A stretch of 64,000 nt of DNA from Prorocentrum cordatum (lineage: Eukaryota > Sar > Dinophyceae > Prorocentrales > Prorocentraceae): the NCBI GenBank assembly GCA_963575745.1, contig CAUYUJ010018541.1:47501-111500 (forward strand). The letters are read 5' to 3'. Position numbers and translations under genes: made by a program. The notes under the pieces are model-generated. The model searched no databases. It saw only the letters and a program-made list of their open reading frames with translations, and was not told the DNA's origin. The first letter of the stretch is position 1. Each line of letters opens with the position of its first letter. Below, piece by piece: positions 42,491-51,528 of this stretch.

Positions 42491-42749
42491 TTCTGGCCCC
42501 CATCTATTCGAACCCCCTCTGGAAGGCCTCCAAAGATGCTTCAAGCTGGCCCACGAGAGGCCCAAATGCTTCAATAGGCAACCAAAAATCCATAATTGCT
42601 GCCAGCCCGCCTTCTTGCTCCCGAAGGGCTCCAGAGGCCTCAACATGGCTTCAAGAGGGCCCCAACCGAGCCCCGAGACAGGCTCAGGACCCCAACCCCC
42701 TCTACTCAGGCATCATTTGGGAACCCTCCAGCTCAAGATGGGAGTGAGG

Positions 42750-42895
42750 ACTGGGGGGGGAATATCATGGCTGCGGCCATGGCCCCCTCTTCCTCTTATT
42801 CATCCTCCTCATCCTCCCCCTCATCCTCCTCCTTCTCATCCTCCTCGCCCTCCTCCTCCTACTCTTCATCCTCTTATCATATTTTTGGGATGGTA
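42750..42895. repeat. Partial family E copy followed by TCC/TCA microsatellite
   Basis: GTGAGGACTGGGGGGGGAAT followed by ATCATGGCTGCGGCCATGG matches the 5' 40 bases of family E. It is cut off by a TCATCC/TCC run at 42,787-42,873. Confidence 0.7.
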
Positions 42896-43173
42896 TAAGG
42901 CATAATTGGACGAGGAGGAGAGGCAGAAGGAAGACGAATCGGGAGTAAGGAGGGAAAGGGGATCGGGGGGGGGAAGGCAGTCGGTCAATGTTGAGCTATA
43001 TTGGAGCCGTCTTGGAGCGATCCAGGTCCGTCTTAAGGGTGCAAGCCCCTGTGGAAAGATCCTCGCACCGCAGGAAAGACGTCGGAGGCGGCCTAGGGAA
43101 CCACCCCGAGTCCTTCTGGATGCAGAGCTGGGCCCTCCAAGGTGGGAACGCGAAAACATATCTCAAGCACCAT

Positions 43174-43237
43174 ATACATATATATATATATATATTATAT
43201 ATATATATATATATAATATATATATATATATATACAT
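43174..43237. repeat. (AT)n microsatellite
   Basis: A TATATA run with two phase breaks. Confidence 0.97.
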
Positions 43238-43431
43238 ATTGGTAAAATATGCTCCGCGGCGCAACCGTGTTTCGAACAATATGTTGGCACAATGTGTTTC
43301 ATGGCCATCCCGTGCTATCGTGCCCCTGTTTTCTTCAATCGGCTGCGCCGCACGCCTCCATCCTTTCTGGGCCCTCGTTTTCTGTCCGCCCGCGCCGCGC
43401 GCCTGCCGCGTCCTCCCGCAGTCCCGCCTCT

Positions 43432-43455
43432 TGCTGCTGCTGCTGCGGCTGCTGC

Positions 43456-43552
<97 letters not shown>

Positions 43553-43563
43553 GTTTCTGCTGC

Positions 43564-43609
<46 letters not shown>

Positions 43610-43655
43610 GTTTCTGCTGCGGCTGCTGCGGCTGCGGCTGCGGCTGTGGCTTCGG
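43432..43655. repeat. (CTG)n microsatellite
   Basis: CTG triplets with TGCGGC and TGCCGTTTCTGC interruptions; the interrupted block of about 65 bp is duplicated (43,550 and 43,610). The frames give poly-Leu, poly-Cys, poly-Ala, poly-Gln or poly-Ser on the two strands, with no basis for choosing one. Confidence 0.95.
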
Positions 43656-44212
43656 CTGCTGCTGTGCTCGCTGTGCACTGCACGCTCCCCGCACGGATCG
43701 CGCCTCGCGGCGACCTCTTCCTATTGCCCCAGTGGGCGCGCCGCCCGCTCGAACACCGTCCCCGCTTGAGCTCGGCGCTCAGGGCCGAGGATCCGAGTTT
43801 GCTCAGGCCGTGCGAACAAATCGAGCGACTCTGGCGAGGTGGGCATCTTGGGCCTGCCCCCAGGGCCTCCAAGACGGCCCAAGAGGCGCCCCCGAGAGCG
43901 ACCCAGGACAGCCACCCCCCTCCTGAGCCCTCTTTGCGAGCCATGGTGGCAATGTGGAGTTCCAGCCGCGCAGAAAGCCACGCAGGGATCCCGAAGGGCG
44001 CGCGAGCGCGCCCGGAGCGCCCTGAAAGTCCCGGACTTCGGGCGTCCGGGCCCCCGAGGGAGCACTCGACGGCTCTCCCCTGGCAGTGCCTGCGCTGACG
44101 GGCTCTCTCACTTGTGCAGTACGGACTCGTGGCGTAGTCCGGGCTTTCGCCTGGGGAGCGCCCGTGGGCGCTCCCCAGGCCATGTTGGGGGACGGTTTTT
44201 TGGCCATGTTGA
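43656..44212. other. GC-rich single-copy stretch, no recognised gene
   Basis: A short family F fragment (CCTCCAAGACGGCCCAAGAG) lies at 43,867. The plus frame 43,292-44,098 and minus frame 43,315-44,226 extend out of the CTG run and have no motif. Confidence 0.4.
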
Positions 44213-44279
44213 CTATTTGGGTGCACGTTTGACTATTTCCCATTTTTTGTTAATAAAAATCCGCCTGTAGGAGGACATG
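44213..44279 (+). mobile_element. Half copy of the MITE-like element
   Basis: TGACTATTTCCCATTTTTTG, then TCCGCCTGTAGGAGGACATG (44,260-44,279). The last 20 bases are identical to the right terminus at 10,564-10,583. The left half is absent. Confidence 0.7.
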
Positions 44280-44307
44280 CCCGACCTGAACATGGCTTGC
44301 ACCGTAC

Positions 44308-44505
44308 GATTTGCACCACATGAGCGACGCAAGAAAACAGGGTCGCATTCGCCGACATTGGCGCAGAAGCTCCCCGCGTAAGGTCGCGCGTAAGCGCCCT
44401 CGCTTCCAGTGCAGCGTGCCGCGCCGGCGGCCCGCGCGAGCCACCGCGTAAGGTCGTTGTGCCATCACGCGTGAGACCACTTTTTCTTCGTCGCCCACAT
44501 AACTT
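44308..44505 (+). repeat. Interspersed repeat family L, copy 2
   Basis: GAGCGACGCAAGAAAACAGG, GGCGCAGAAGCTCCCCGCG, GTAAGCGCCCTCGCTTCCAG and GGCGGCCCGCGCGAGCC align with 29,185-29,400. It is flanked by direct CTTGCACCA words (44,297 and 44,510). Confidence 0.75.
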
Positions 44506-44689
44506 GCACCACACAGCTTGCACCACGCAGAATGTACGACATGAAGTGACGCACCTATTTTACACATCCAGGGTGCAAGAATCTACGATTTGGGCCGACA
44601 CAGGCAAGCATTCCATACACTGAGCTCGAAGGGACCTGAGGACATGCCACTCAGTGCATACGGCACGGTGGCGGGTGTGTTGTTTCTCG

Positions 44690-45175
44690 ATCCCAAGACT
44701 GTTCGGGGAGCTCATGGGAGCTTTTGGGGGCCTCGGCCAGAGTCGGAGTCGTCAGACATGTTCGGAGTCGTAGGGTAATCTTGAATACTTGTCGGTGCCT
44801 TTGGGGATGGTCTTGGGCCATTTGGGAGAGTCTTGAAACCGTCTGGGGCCAGTCTTGCGATGCCTTAGTGAGGCCGTCGCGCAATCTGTGGCCGTCTTGG
44901 CATTTGGGGGCGGCTTGGGCTGTTTTGTGTTTGCATCGGGAAATCCAGGGTGGGGCTCTTAGACCGTTGGGGGTGGCGGCCGGAGGTGGCCCCAGGACTG
45001 TCCGAAGACCTTTTGGAGGCAACATTGGGGCCTTCAGGGTAGCGAAGCATAGTTTCCGAACACGTGGTCTCCATTGCCTGTCATCTCTGGAGCTTGTTGG
45101 GTGGCCGTTTGGAGGCCTCTGGGGAGTTTGTGGGCCTGATTCGGGTGACTTGGGGACATCTTGGAGACCACTTGA
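44690..45175 (+). repeat. Family F minisatellite, diverged, TTGGGG orientation
   Basis: CTTTTGGGGGCCTCGG, GGTCTTGGGCCATTTGG and GTCTTGCGATGCC words at about 20-40 bp intervals. More decayed than the other F blocks. Confidence 0.6.
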
Positions 45176-45289
45176 TGGAAGGCTCAGCACCGTCGGAGCG
45201 ATCTCACGGGGACATTTTACGGTGCATCTTCGGGGGATTTCGTGCGTCCCCAAAATTGGTGTCTTTCCCTGAGCCCGACGCGGGCTTGA

Positions 45290-45385
45290 TGCGGACTCGA
45301 CGTGGATCTGAGACGGATTCGACACGGATTCGACAGGGGTTCGACGAGCCCGACACGGATTCGACACGGATTCGATGTTCATAGG
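45290..45385 (+). repeat. 12-bp GATTCGACACG(G) repeat
   Basis: ACGGATTCGACACGGATTCGAC occurs twice, around AGGGGTTCGACGAGCCCG, with diverged units before. Confidence 0.8.
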
Positions 45386-45604
45386 GCGCGACGGGATAGA
45401 CGAGGTCCCCCGCAGATGCAACATGAGGGCATTGGGGCCGTCCTTTGAGGCCTTGGAGCTTTCTTGGGCCCGTCTTGAGCGAGTCTCGGACCGTCGCCCC
45501 CAACCGTGGCGTGGCGACTTCGCGTGCGTCTCCGACCCCTGCGAAACGGGCCTCCACCTCTCCAGCGACGGGGTGAAGGCGCCCCTCGGCCAGGGCAATC
45601 CTGG

Positions 45605-45800
45605 AGCCGCCATCATTCCTCCGTTCGTCCACCCAGCTCCCATGGGGCTCCCCCAGAGCTCCCCGAGTGCCCCCAGGGCTTCCCACAGCTCCCGGGAGCT
45701 CCCCGGGGGCTCCCAGGGCTCCCCGGGAGCTCCCAAGGGGCTCCCCAGGTGTTCCCAGCGTTCCCCGAGAGCTCCCAGGAGCTCCCCGTTTGTTGGCAGT
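45605..45800. repeat. GGGAGCTCCC-rich repeat
   Basis: About ten copies of CCxGGAGCTCCC/CCCAGGGCTCCC words at about 20-bp spacing. GGGAGCTCCC is self-complementary. Confidence 0.75.
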
Positions 45801-46082
45801 GCTCGCCGGGAGCTCTCTGCAAGTGTTCCCAGGGGTCGTCCATGTATCTATATGGTGCCGTGTTTTGCTTTGTCTTGTTGTGGCTCATGTTGCCTTGGCT
45901 TGCCCAGGCCTGCGTTGTCGCATAGTTTGCGGTGTGCCATTGTATGGATGTGTGTTCTGTCGTGTTGTGCTATCCTGACAGGGCTGTGCTATCCCATATC
46001 CTCTCACCATGTCCTACCTGCGCGCATGCAAATCCACCGCAAAGCCGAGTGCACACCCAACAACTGACAGAATTGCATCGGA

Positions 46083-46290
46083 ATGTGTACAGCGCCGGGG
46101 GCAGCAGCATCCATGGCGTCATCTGCTCAAGCACTTACAGGGGAGATAAGCCAGCTAGCAAACGGGACGGCAGGGTGCGATATCCACCAGCAACTTTGCC
46201 GTCGTCGTCGAGGCGAGGAGAACGCTTGTCCATTGCTTTCTTGGCTGTTGGTGATCTGCCCTCAGCGCCGATGCTCGCCCGTGTGTTCCT
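46083..46290 (+). CDS. Possible small coding segment, unassigned
   Basis: The frame starting at 46,083 reads MCTAPGAAASMASSAQALTG and then EISQLANGTAGCDIHQQLCR before it runs into the GT tract, where the sequence becomes Cys/Val repeats. The first ~60 residues have natural composition, but no family is recognised. The position ~1 kb upstream of the spliced-leader relic may be coincidence. Low confidence. Confidence 0.15.
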
Positions 46291-47040
46291 CTGTGAGTGT
46301 ACGTGCGTGTGCATGTGTATGTGTGTACATTTGCTGTGTCTGGACGCGTGCGTTCTTGTATGTGCGTGCCTGTGTGGGTTGTGAGGGCGTGTAAGAGTGT
46401 CTGTGTGTGTGTGTCTGCGTGTGTCTGTGTCTGTGTGTGTGTGTCTGTGTGTGTGTGTGTGTCTGTGTCTGTGTCTGTGCCTGTGTGTCTCTGTGTGTCT
46501 GTGTGTGTGTCTGTGTGTGTCTGTGTGTGTCTGTGTATGCGCGTGTCCGTGTGCGTCTGTGTGTGTGTCTGTGCGTATCTGTGTGTTTGTGTGCGTGTTT
46601 GTGTTTGTGTTTATGCTTGTGTGTGCGCGTGTGTGTGTGCGCGTGTGTTTGTGTGTGTGTGTCTGTCTGCGTGTGTGCGTGTGTGCATGAGTGTGTTTGT
46701 GTGTGTTCTACGACCTTTCGCTGCGCGCGGGGCCGCGACGCCAAAAAGGATATGTGTGTGTGTGTGCGTGCGTGTGTGTTGTGTGTTTGTTTTGTGTTTG
46801 TGGTGTGCAGCGTGCGGTGTGTGTATGGTGGGTATGGTGTGTGCGGTGTGTGGTGCGCGTGTGATTGTGAGTGTGGATGTAGGTGTAGGTGTGAGTGTGA
46901 GTGTGCTATGGGTGTTCGTGTGCGCAAATGAATGCGAGAGTGTGTGTGTGTATGTGTCTGTGTGTGCGGCGTGTGCGGTGTAGGCTGTAGGCGGTGTGTG
47001 CGGTGTGTGCGATGTGTCCGTATGTGCGTGCGTGCACGTG
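46290..47040. repeat. GT-rich microsatellite tract
   Basis: GTGTGTCT, GTGCGTGT and related runs with a unique island at 46,711-46,755. The opposite-strand 652-codon frame (46,262-48,220) is a His/Thr repeat artefact joined to an Ala/Arg/Gly-rich shadow. Confidence 0.95.
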
Positions 47041-47045
47041 TGCGA

Positions 47046-47062
47046 CCGTAGCTTGGCTCAAG
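47046..47062 (+). other. Relic of the dinoflagellate spliced leader
   Basis: The bases CCGTAGC followed directly by TTGGCTCAAG are present. The dinoflagellate spliced leader has the same two halves with CATT between them, so this is the full leader minus four bases. Leaders are added to mRNA in trans and are not normally encoded next to genes. A genomic leader upstream of a gene remnant therefore points to an mRNA copied back into the genome. The light-harvesting remnant begins about 670 bp downstream on the same strand. Confidence 0.7.
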
Positions 47063-47099
47063 GCCTCTCCCGGGGGGACCTCCCCCGGGGTCAGGGCTC

Positions 47100-47727
47100 G
47101 AGATTGACCGAAGCGGCCTGGGCGGCGCGGCCGGGCCGCCGCGGCCGCCGCGCCGCCTCGGCATGTCTGCCCGCGGCGGCGCTGGGCTAGCTGGGGGCCC
47201 TTGCGCTGGCGGCGCCGCGGGCTCTGCCGCGGCCACCGGCGCGGCCGCCGCTTCCCGCGCGGCTGCGCTGGTTCCGGCCGCCGCCTGCACCGCGGCCGCG
47301 GCCGCCGCCCCCGTGGAGACCCCGGCGGCGCGGCGGCGGCGGCAGCGGCGCGCTGCTGCTGCCCGCGCCGCGGGCCCCGTTGCCGCAGGCGCTTTCTGCG
47401 CTGCGGCCGCCGCGGGCGCCGCGGGCGCTCCCCGCACTGCGGCGGCCTCCGCTGCCGCGGCGGCCCCGCCGGCCCGCGCGGCGCACCCCGCTGGCCGCCG
47501 CGGGTGGCCGCGTGCGCCGCCGGCGCCCCCCGCGCCGCGGCCGCCGCCTGTGCCGCGGGCGCCAGTGGCGCTGCGGGGGCTGCGGGCGCCGTTGGTGCCG
47601 CGTGCGCGGCCTGCGCCGCGGGCGCCGCCGCCGCCGCGGCCGCTGGCGCGCTCGATGCCGCCGCGGCCGCCGCGGCAACCGCGGCCGCCCGCGGAGGCCG
47701 CCTGGGGCGCTTGGGCTGCTGGCGCCG
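47100..47727 (+). repeat. GCC/CGCGG very GC-rich stretch
   Basis: Almost entirely G and C in GCCGCGGC-type words, open in several phases (Ala-rich in one, Arg/Pro-rich in others). In the phase of the light-harvesting linker at 47,730 it is an Ala-rich then Arg/Pro-rich frame starting at ATG 47,163. It may be an expanded or slipped part of the precursor's N-terminal region, or unrelated. Confidence 0.6.
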
Positions 47728-47875
47728 CGCTGTCCCAAGACGAGGCCGCTGGCACCCCGGCCGCGGCGCGGGACCTCGGCGCCCGCGCGCCGACGCCCAG
47801 CGAGGTTGAGGAGAAGGAAAAGAAGTCGACGGCCGACATCTCCAACAGTCGTCGGCACGGCGAAACTACGAATAT
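47728..47875 (+). pseudogene. Light-harvesting (chlorophyll a-c) polyprotein linker, first fragment
   Basis: The frame reads LSQDEAAGTPAAARDLGARA and then PTPSEVEEKEKKSTADISNS. This matches the inter-repeat segment of dinoflagellate chlorophyll a-c binding polyproteins (QDxxAGTPAAAGDFG...EKEKKLAAEIANGRLAM). After ISN the phase breaks: CGTCGGCACGGCGAAACTAC corresponds to a decayed RLATMA-type codon run, and no first membrane helix follows. The fragment lies 670 bp downstream of the spliced-leader relic and about 1.35 kb upstream of repeat 1. It is too short to be functional. The family assignment rests on one contiguous motif, strengthened by the better copies downstream. Confidence 0.75.
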
Positions 47876-49215
47876 TGGCGACAGACGTGTACAGTGTCTC
47901 TGCGCGCGTGTGTGCGCGTTCGTGTGTTGCGCGTGTCTGGTATGTCTGCGTGTGCTTGTGTGTGCTTGCGCGGAATGAGTGCGTTCGCGTGCGTCGACCA
48001 TGTGTGGCACATTTGCTGAGTTGACGTTTGTAGGGGGTGTTCGGGAGGAGTGCCACGTCCAGTAAGTGCTATGGCATCGGGGGGCGCGCCCGTAATTCTC
48101 ACCGGCCTGGGCGCGGCCTAGCCAGCCACGCCGGCGCGTCAACAGACCGCCGAGTCGGACGGCAGGTTCCGGCGCTCTGGAATGACGATGTAGCGGGGGT
48201 GCGCATGTGCAGATTTGCATAGTTGATGGCTCTATCTTGTTTCCTCACTGCACGATGTTGGGCCAAACGCGCCTGGGCGGGGCGGGCGGGCACGACTCGC
48301 TTCCATGCGCACGCAGGGGCGGTTGGACTCTTAGAGTCTCCTATACCTGGGTAGCGCATAACCGGTTGCTGCTTGATCACCGGTGATTGGGTGGCTTTGG
48401 TTCGGGTTCCAGTCTGGCGTCCATACTCAGATCCTCAAGGCGCATCCCTGCGGGCGCGCGCAGGAGCAGTATCTCTTAAATGGCCCCCCGACCTCTTCAT
48501 GTTTCTGTGCGGCTTGGAGTGGGTGGGGGTGGCGCGACTGGAGTCCGTCCTGCGTCGTCAGGGGAACCCGCTGGCCGGAACGCCGTCGCCTTCTAGGTCG
48601 CCTTTCCTGGCGCTGGGGCGCAGTCTTGAACTGCACCTCTCGAGGCGGTGGCCTCGCGCCCTGACGACGCGGAGCCCGCCCCCACGGCGCCGGGAGGTGG
48701 CCGCGCACCGCCCCCCACGGAGTGGGCCCCTCCTGGCCAGCAGAGGAGCGATTAGAGCAATCCGGGTTTCGAGAGGACGCGGGCTCGCCCCTGGGTCCGA
48801 GTCGCCACGGTTGATTCGAGCGCACCTGAGTGCTGCGCGCAGTTGGTAGGGCGTTTGTGCGTGGCGCGGGGTGTCTTTGCATGTGTTCGCGTGGCGCGTG
48901 CGCGCGCGCGGCGCGGGCGCGAAGTGCGCGTTGTGCGCACCTGCAGGGGCGCATGCAAAGCTGTCTTGAGCGCTCCGATGTTTTATTTCGCGCTGCCGCC
49001 GCAATCGTCGGCATGTTCACCCAGGACGGGCGTCGCAAGGTCCGATATTCCCATGAGGCGCCGTCATGGTATAGTGGATGCGCCCCCAATTTACCCAGTT
49101 CGGGGATCTGGCTTCCAATGGGGCCTCTGCATGCGGGTTTTTGGGTCGGGGACTGGTGTCCAGGCCCTGCTGGGGAGACGAAGGGCGGCACTTTCGGGCT
49201 ACATCCCCTTCCACC
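47876..49215. other. Single-copy stretch between light-harvesting fragments
   Basis: A GT-rich patch lies at 47,888-47,965. At 48,990-49,035 one frame reads AAAAIVGMFTQDG, which resembles the MAIIGMFFQDG start of a light-harvesting repeat but then diverges; I regard it as a possible further fragment only. The rest has no motif. Confidence 0.4.
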
Positions 49216-49562
49216 AGTACCAGTACCACGATGGCGACCATACGCATTTTCTTCCAGAACGGCGCGACTGGCTCCGCCAGGGGTGGCTGGGCGCGCCACG
49301 CGGGCTCTCTGCCGCGCGCCCGCGGGAGCGAGCTGGGAGTGCATGACCCCGTTTTCTGGGGCCCCGCTGGCCTCACTGCGGGCGGTGTCGCGAATAGCTT
49401 CGCCCACAAGCGCCTGGTTGAGCTGGAGCAAGGCCGCGTGGCCGCTCTGGCGGCGACGAGCTGCAGACGAGCGCATCATCTCGGAGATCTCCGGCACGCT
49501 GCCAGGGCACCCGTCGCCGTCCGCCTGCCGGAAAATCACGGACAATCCAAGCGACTTCAATT
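49216..49562 (+). pseudogene. Light-harvesting polyprotein repeat 1, frameshifted
   Basis: MATIRIFFQNGATGSARGGW starts at 49,231, then comes RGSELGVHDPVFWGPAGLTA, then VELEQGRVAAL. This follows the family order: stromal MAIIGMFFQDGLTGSAWGDW, ELGVQxPVGFWDPxGFTADG, then the ELKHGR chlorophyll-binding helix. Glu and Arg of that helix motif remain and His is changed to Gln. Near 49,460-49,470 the phase shifts by one base, and the continuation RIISEISGTLPGHPSPSACR matches PEISGKLPGYLSPSAxLK. The repeat ends in ITDNPSDFNS, and the expected AAISKVPAAGW is replaced by the inverted-repeat insertion at 49,572. The frameshift and missing 3' end make it non-functional. Confidence 0.85.
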
Positions 49563-49571
49563 CGGCGCGAA

Positions 49572-49764
49572 CGAAATGGGCACGGAAAGAATGGGCACAA
49601 TGCTCAACAGCAGTTCTTGTTCATGTTGAACGGGACTCGCTGTCGGCGTCGCCGCGGCCTGTGTCCGTTTGAGACAGGAGGCCGCCTGCCCGAAAGTGGC
49701 CGCCGTTGGTTTGGGACAACACTTGTTGCCGGGCATTGTACCCATTCTTTCCGCGCCCATTTCG
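49572..49764. mobile_element. 193-bp inverted-repeat insertion within the light-harvesting relic
   Basis: The 31-base arm at 49,572-49,602 (CGAAATGGGC...CACAATG) is complementary to 49,734-49,764 at 29 of 31 positions. The 131-bp interior has no open protein of interest. The element sits exactly between the end of repeat 1 and the linker of repeat 2, where about 35 family residues are missing. It looks like a MITE, or like the inverted-repeat 'introner' elements reported in dinoflagellate genes. No clear GT/GC...AG boundary or target-site duplication is visible, so I do not call it an intron. Confidence 0.7.
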
Positions 49765-49770
49765 GGCGCC

Positions 49771-50147
49771 CAAATCAACGCGACCTCCACGGCGCTGACG
49801 TCCAGCGACGCCGGGAACAGGCAGGAAAACTTGGCGGCTGACTTCGCCAACGGCCGTCTTTTGGTCACGATGGCGATCACGCGAATGCTCTTCCACGGCG
49901 GCTTCACTGGCTCTGCGCGGGCCGAGTGGGCGCTCCACACATCGCCTTCTGCCGCATACGGTCGAGAGTGAGCTGGGCACGCAGGGCCCGGCGCACTTCC
50001 AGGGCCCTATCGGGCCCACGGCGGGCGGCAGCACGGAGGACATCGCCGGGAGGCGACAGGCGGAGGTCCAGCTCGGCCGATTGAGCACGTCGACGATGAT
50101 GGGGCACATCACGCAGGAAATCACCGACAAGCGGCCCGTCAATATTT
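49771..50147 (+). pseudogene. Light-harvesting polyprotein repeat 2, frameshifted
   Basis: The linker TALTSSDAGNRQENLAADFA leads into NGRLLVTMAITRMLFHGGFT and GSARAEWALHTSPSA, a clear first part of the repeat. A one-base change of phase near 49,960 creates a TGA in the old frame (49,969-49,971). In the new frame VESELGTQGPAHFQGPIGPT, then GGSTEDIAGRRQAEVQLGRL and MMGHITQEITDKRPV continue the family order. A second phase change at about 50,147 passes into repeat 3. The helix motif keeps Glu and Arg (EVQLGR) but not His. Two frameshifts rule out a normal product unless several short introns are assumed. Confidence 0.85.
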
Positions 50148-50640
50148 GCCCCCCGCCAGCCCGAAGGTCGCGGACATCCCGCGCGGCTTCGAGGCGATCT
50201 TCGAGATGACGCCCCAAGACGACTGGGCGCTCTACACGAGCTCTCCGCCGCGCGCGGTCGAGAGCGAGCCGGGCGCACAGGGCCCGGCTGACTTCCGGGA
50301 CCCCATTGGGCCCACGGCGGACGGCAGCACGGAGGACCTCGCCAGGAGGCGACAGGCGGAGCTTCAGCTTAGCCGAGTGAACACGTCGACGATGGGCCAC
50401 ATCATGCCCGACATCTCCGGCATTCTGCTTGTCTACCTCTCGCCTCCTGCCAGCCCGATGGTCGCGGACATCCCGCTCGGGCTCGAGGCGATCTCCCAGG
50501 CCTCCGCGACGGGCTGCGAGCAGAGCGTGGCCCTCGGCACGCTCTGCTAGCTGTTCCAGACCCAACCCGCCGATACTATCGCCGCCGCGGGCGACGTCGG
50601 CTTCCAGGCGCTGACGCCCAGCGACGTCGACGAGGTCAGA
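50148..50640 (+). pseudogene. Light-harvesting polyprotein repeat 3 with fused internal deletion and stop
   Basis: The best-preserved stretch, open from 50,146 to a TAG at 50,548-50,550. It begins with ASPKVADIPRGFEAI, the tail of one repeat. It jumps straight to FEMTPQDDWALYTSS, the start of another, so the connecting linker of about 60-70 residues is lost at a shared GCGATC word. Then follow GAQGPADFRDPIGPTADGST, RRQAELQLSRVNTSTMGHIM, VADIPLGLEAISQASATGC and GTLC. TAG replaces the usual Glu of CELFQ. After the stop, LFQTQPADTIAAAGDVGFQA and LTPSDVDE continue in the same phase until a frameshift near 50,625-50,632. The GLTGSAWG segment is also missing, as in repeat 4. Confidence 0.88.
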
Positions 50641-51110
50641 AGAAGAATTCGGCGGCGGAGATCGCCAGCGGTTGCCTGGCCACGATGGCGATCATCGAGA
50701 CGACGCGCCAGGACGGCCGGGCGCTCTACACGGGCTCTCCACTGAGCGCGTTCCAGAGCGAGGTGGGCGCGTTGGGCCCCTATTGGGGCCCCGCTGGCCT
50801 CACTGCGGACGGGGCGGACAACTTCGCCCGCCTGCCTCAGACCGAGCGGGGGCACGGCCGCGCGCCCACGCAGGCGATGAGGGCTATATCATCCCAGAAC
50901 ACAACGGCACCCTGCCAGGTTACCTGCCCCCGCCCGCCTGCCCGAAGCACGCGCGCGCGCCCTGGGCGGTTTCGGAGCGATCTCTATAGACAAGGCCCCC
51001 GCTGCAGGTTGGGCGCAGATCTTGGCCCGCGACGCCTCCCGCGAGCTGCCTACGGACCAGCCCGCTGGCACCCCTGCAGCGGGGAGCGACTTCGGCCCCA
51101 AGGTGCCGAT
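50641..51110 (+). pseudogene. Light-harvesting polyprotein repeat 4, frameshifted
   Basis: In the phase after the shift, KKNSAAEIASGCLATMAIIE opens the repeat, followed by QDGRALYTGSPLSAFQSEVG and PAGLTADGADNFARLPQTE. The ELKHGR helix is destroyed (TERGHGRAPTQAM). In another phase GYIIPEHNGTLPGYLPPPAC follows. From 50,965 a third phase gives GFGAISIDKAPAAGWAQILA and then ELPTDQPAGTPAAGSDFG, an excellent match to the repeat tail and linker. At least two phase changes occur. Near 51,110 the phase shifts again into repeat 5. Confidence 0.85.
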
Positions 51111-51528
51111 CCAGCGACGCCGGGGACAAGCAGGAGAAGTTGGCGGCTGAGATCTCCTGCTGTCGTCTGGCCGCGACGGCGATCTTCGGAATGTTCTTCC
51201 ACGACGGCTTCACCGGCTCTGCGCGGGCCGAATGAGCGCTCCACACAGGCCCCCAGCCGCGCGCGGTCGAGGGTGAGCTGGGCGCGCAGGACCCGATCGG
51301 CCTCTGGGATCCCGCCGGCCCCACTGCGGATGGTAGCACGGAGAGCTTCGCCCGCCAGACAGAGATGAAGCACTGTTTGAGCGCGCTGACGGCGATCGGC
51401 CACACTGCGCCCGAAACCACAGGCATGCCGCCCGGCTCCTCGTCGCCTCCTGCGATCCTGAAGCTCTTGGACATATTGGAGGGGCTCGGGGTGGTGTCTC
51501 AGGTTACGGACATCCCGAATTGAGCTCG
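51111..51528 (+). pseudogene. Light-harvesting polyprotein repeat 5 with nonsense codon
   Basis: SSDAGDKQEKLAAEIS and then RLAATAIFGMFFHDGFTGSA match the linker and start of the family closely. The Trp codon of WALYT is TGA (51,233-51,235). The same phase continues with AVEGELGAQDPIGLWDPAGP, TADGSTESFARQTEMKHC and a weakly conserved ATIGYITPEITG-type section, then LLDILEGLGVVSQVTDIPN and a TGA near 51,522 caused by an extra base. In this copy the helix keeps Glu and His (EMKH) but loses Arg. The VxDIPN phrase occurs twice near the end, a short internal duplication. Confidence 0.85.

Noticed and set aside
43292-44226. Poly-Ala, poly-Leu and poly-Gln proteins over the CTG run
   Set aside because: The triplet run is open in all phases on both strands, with no flanking conserved domain.
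46262-48220. 652-codon minus open frame
   Set aside because: Its C-terminal half is His/Thr repeats from the GT tract and its N-terminal half lies opposite the light-harvesting linker and a GC island.
48832-48860. tRNA D-arm-like GCGCAGTTGGTAGGGCG
   Set aside because: No T-arm or acceptor stem within about 90 bases.
48990-49035. Additional light-harvesting repeat start (AAAAIVGMFTQDG)
   Set aside because: The resemblance is limited to about 11 residues and the downstream sequence does not follow the family order.
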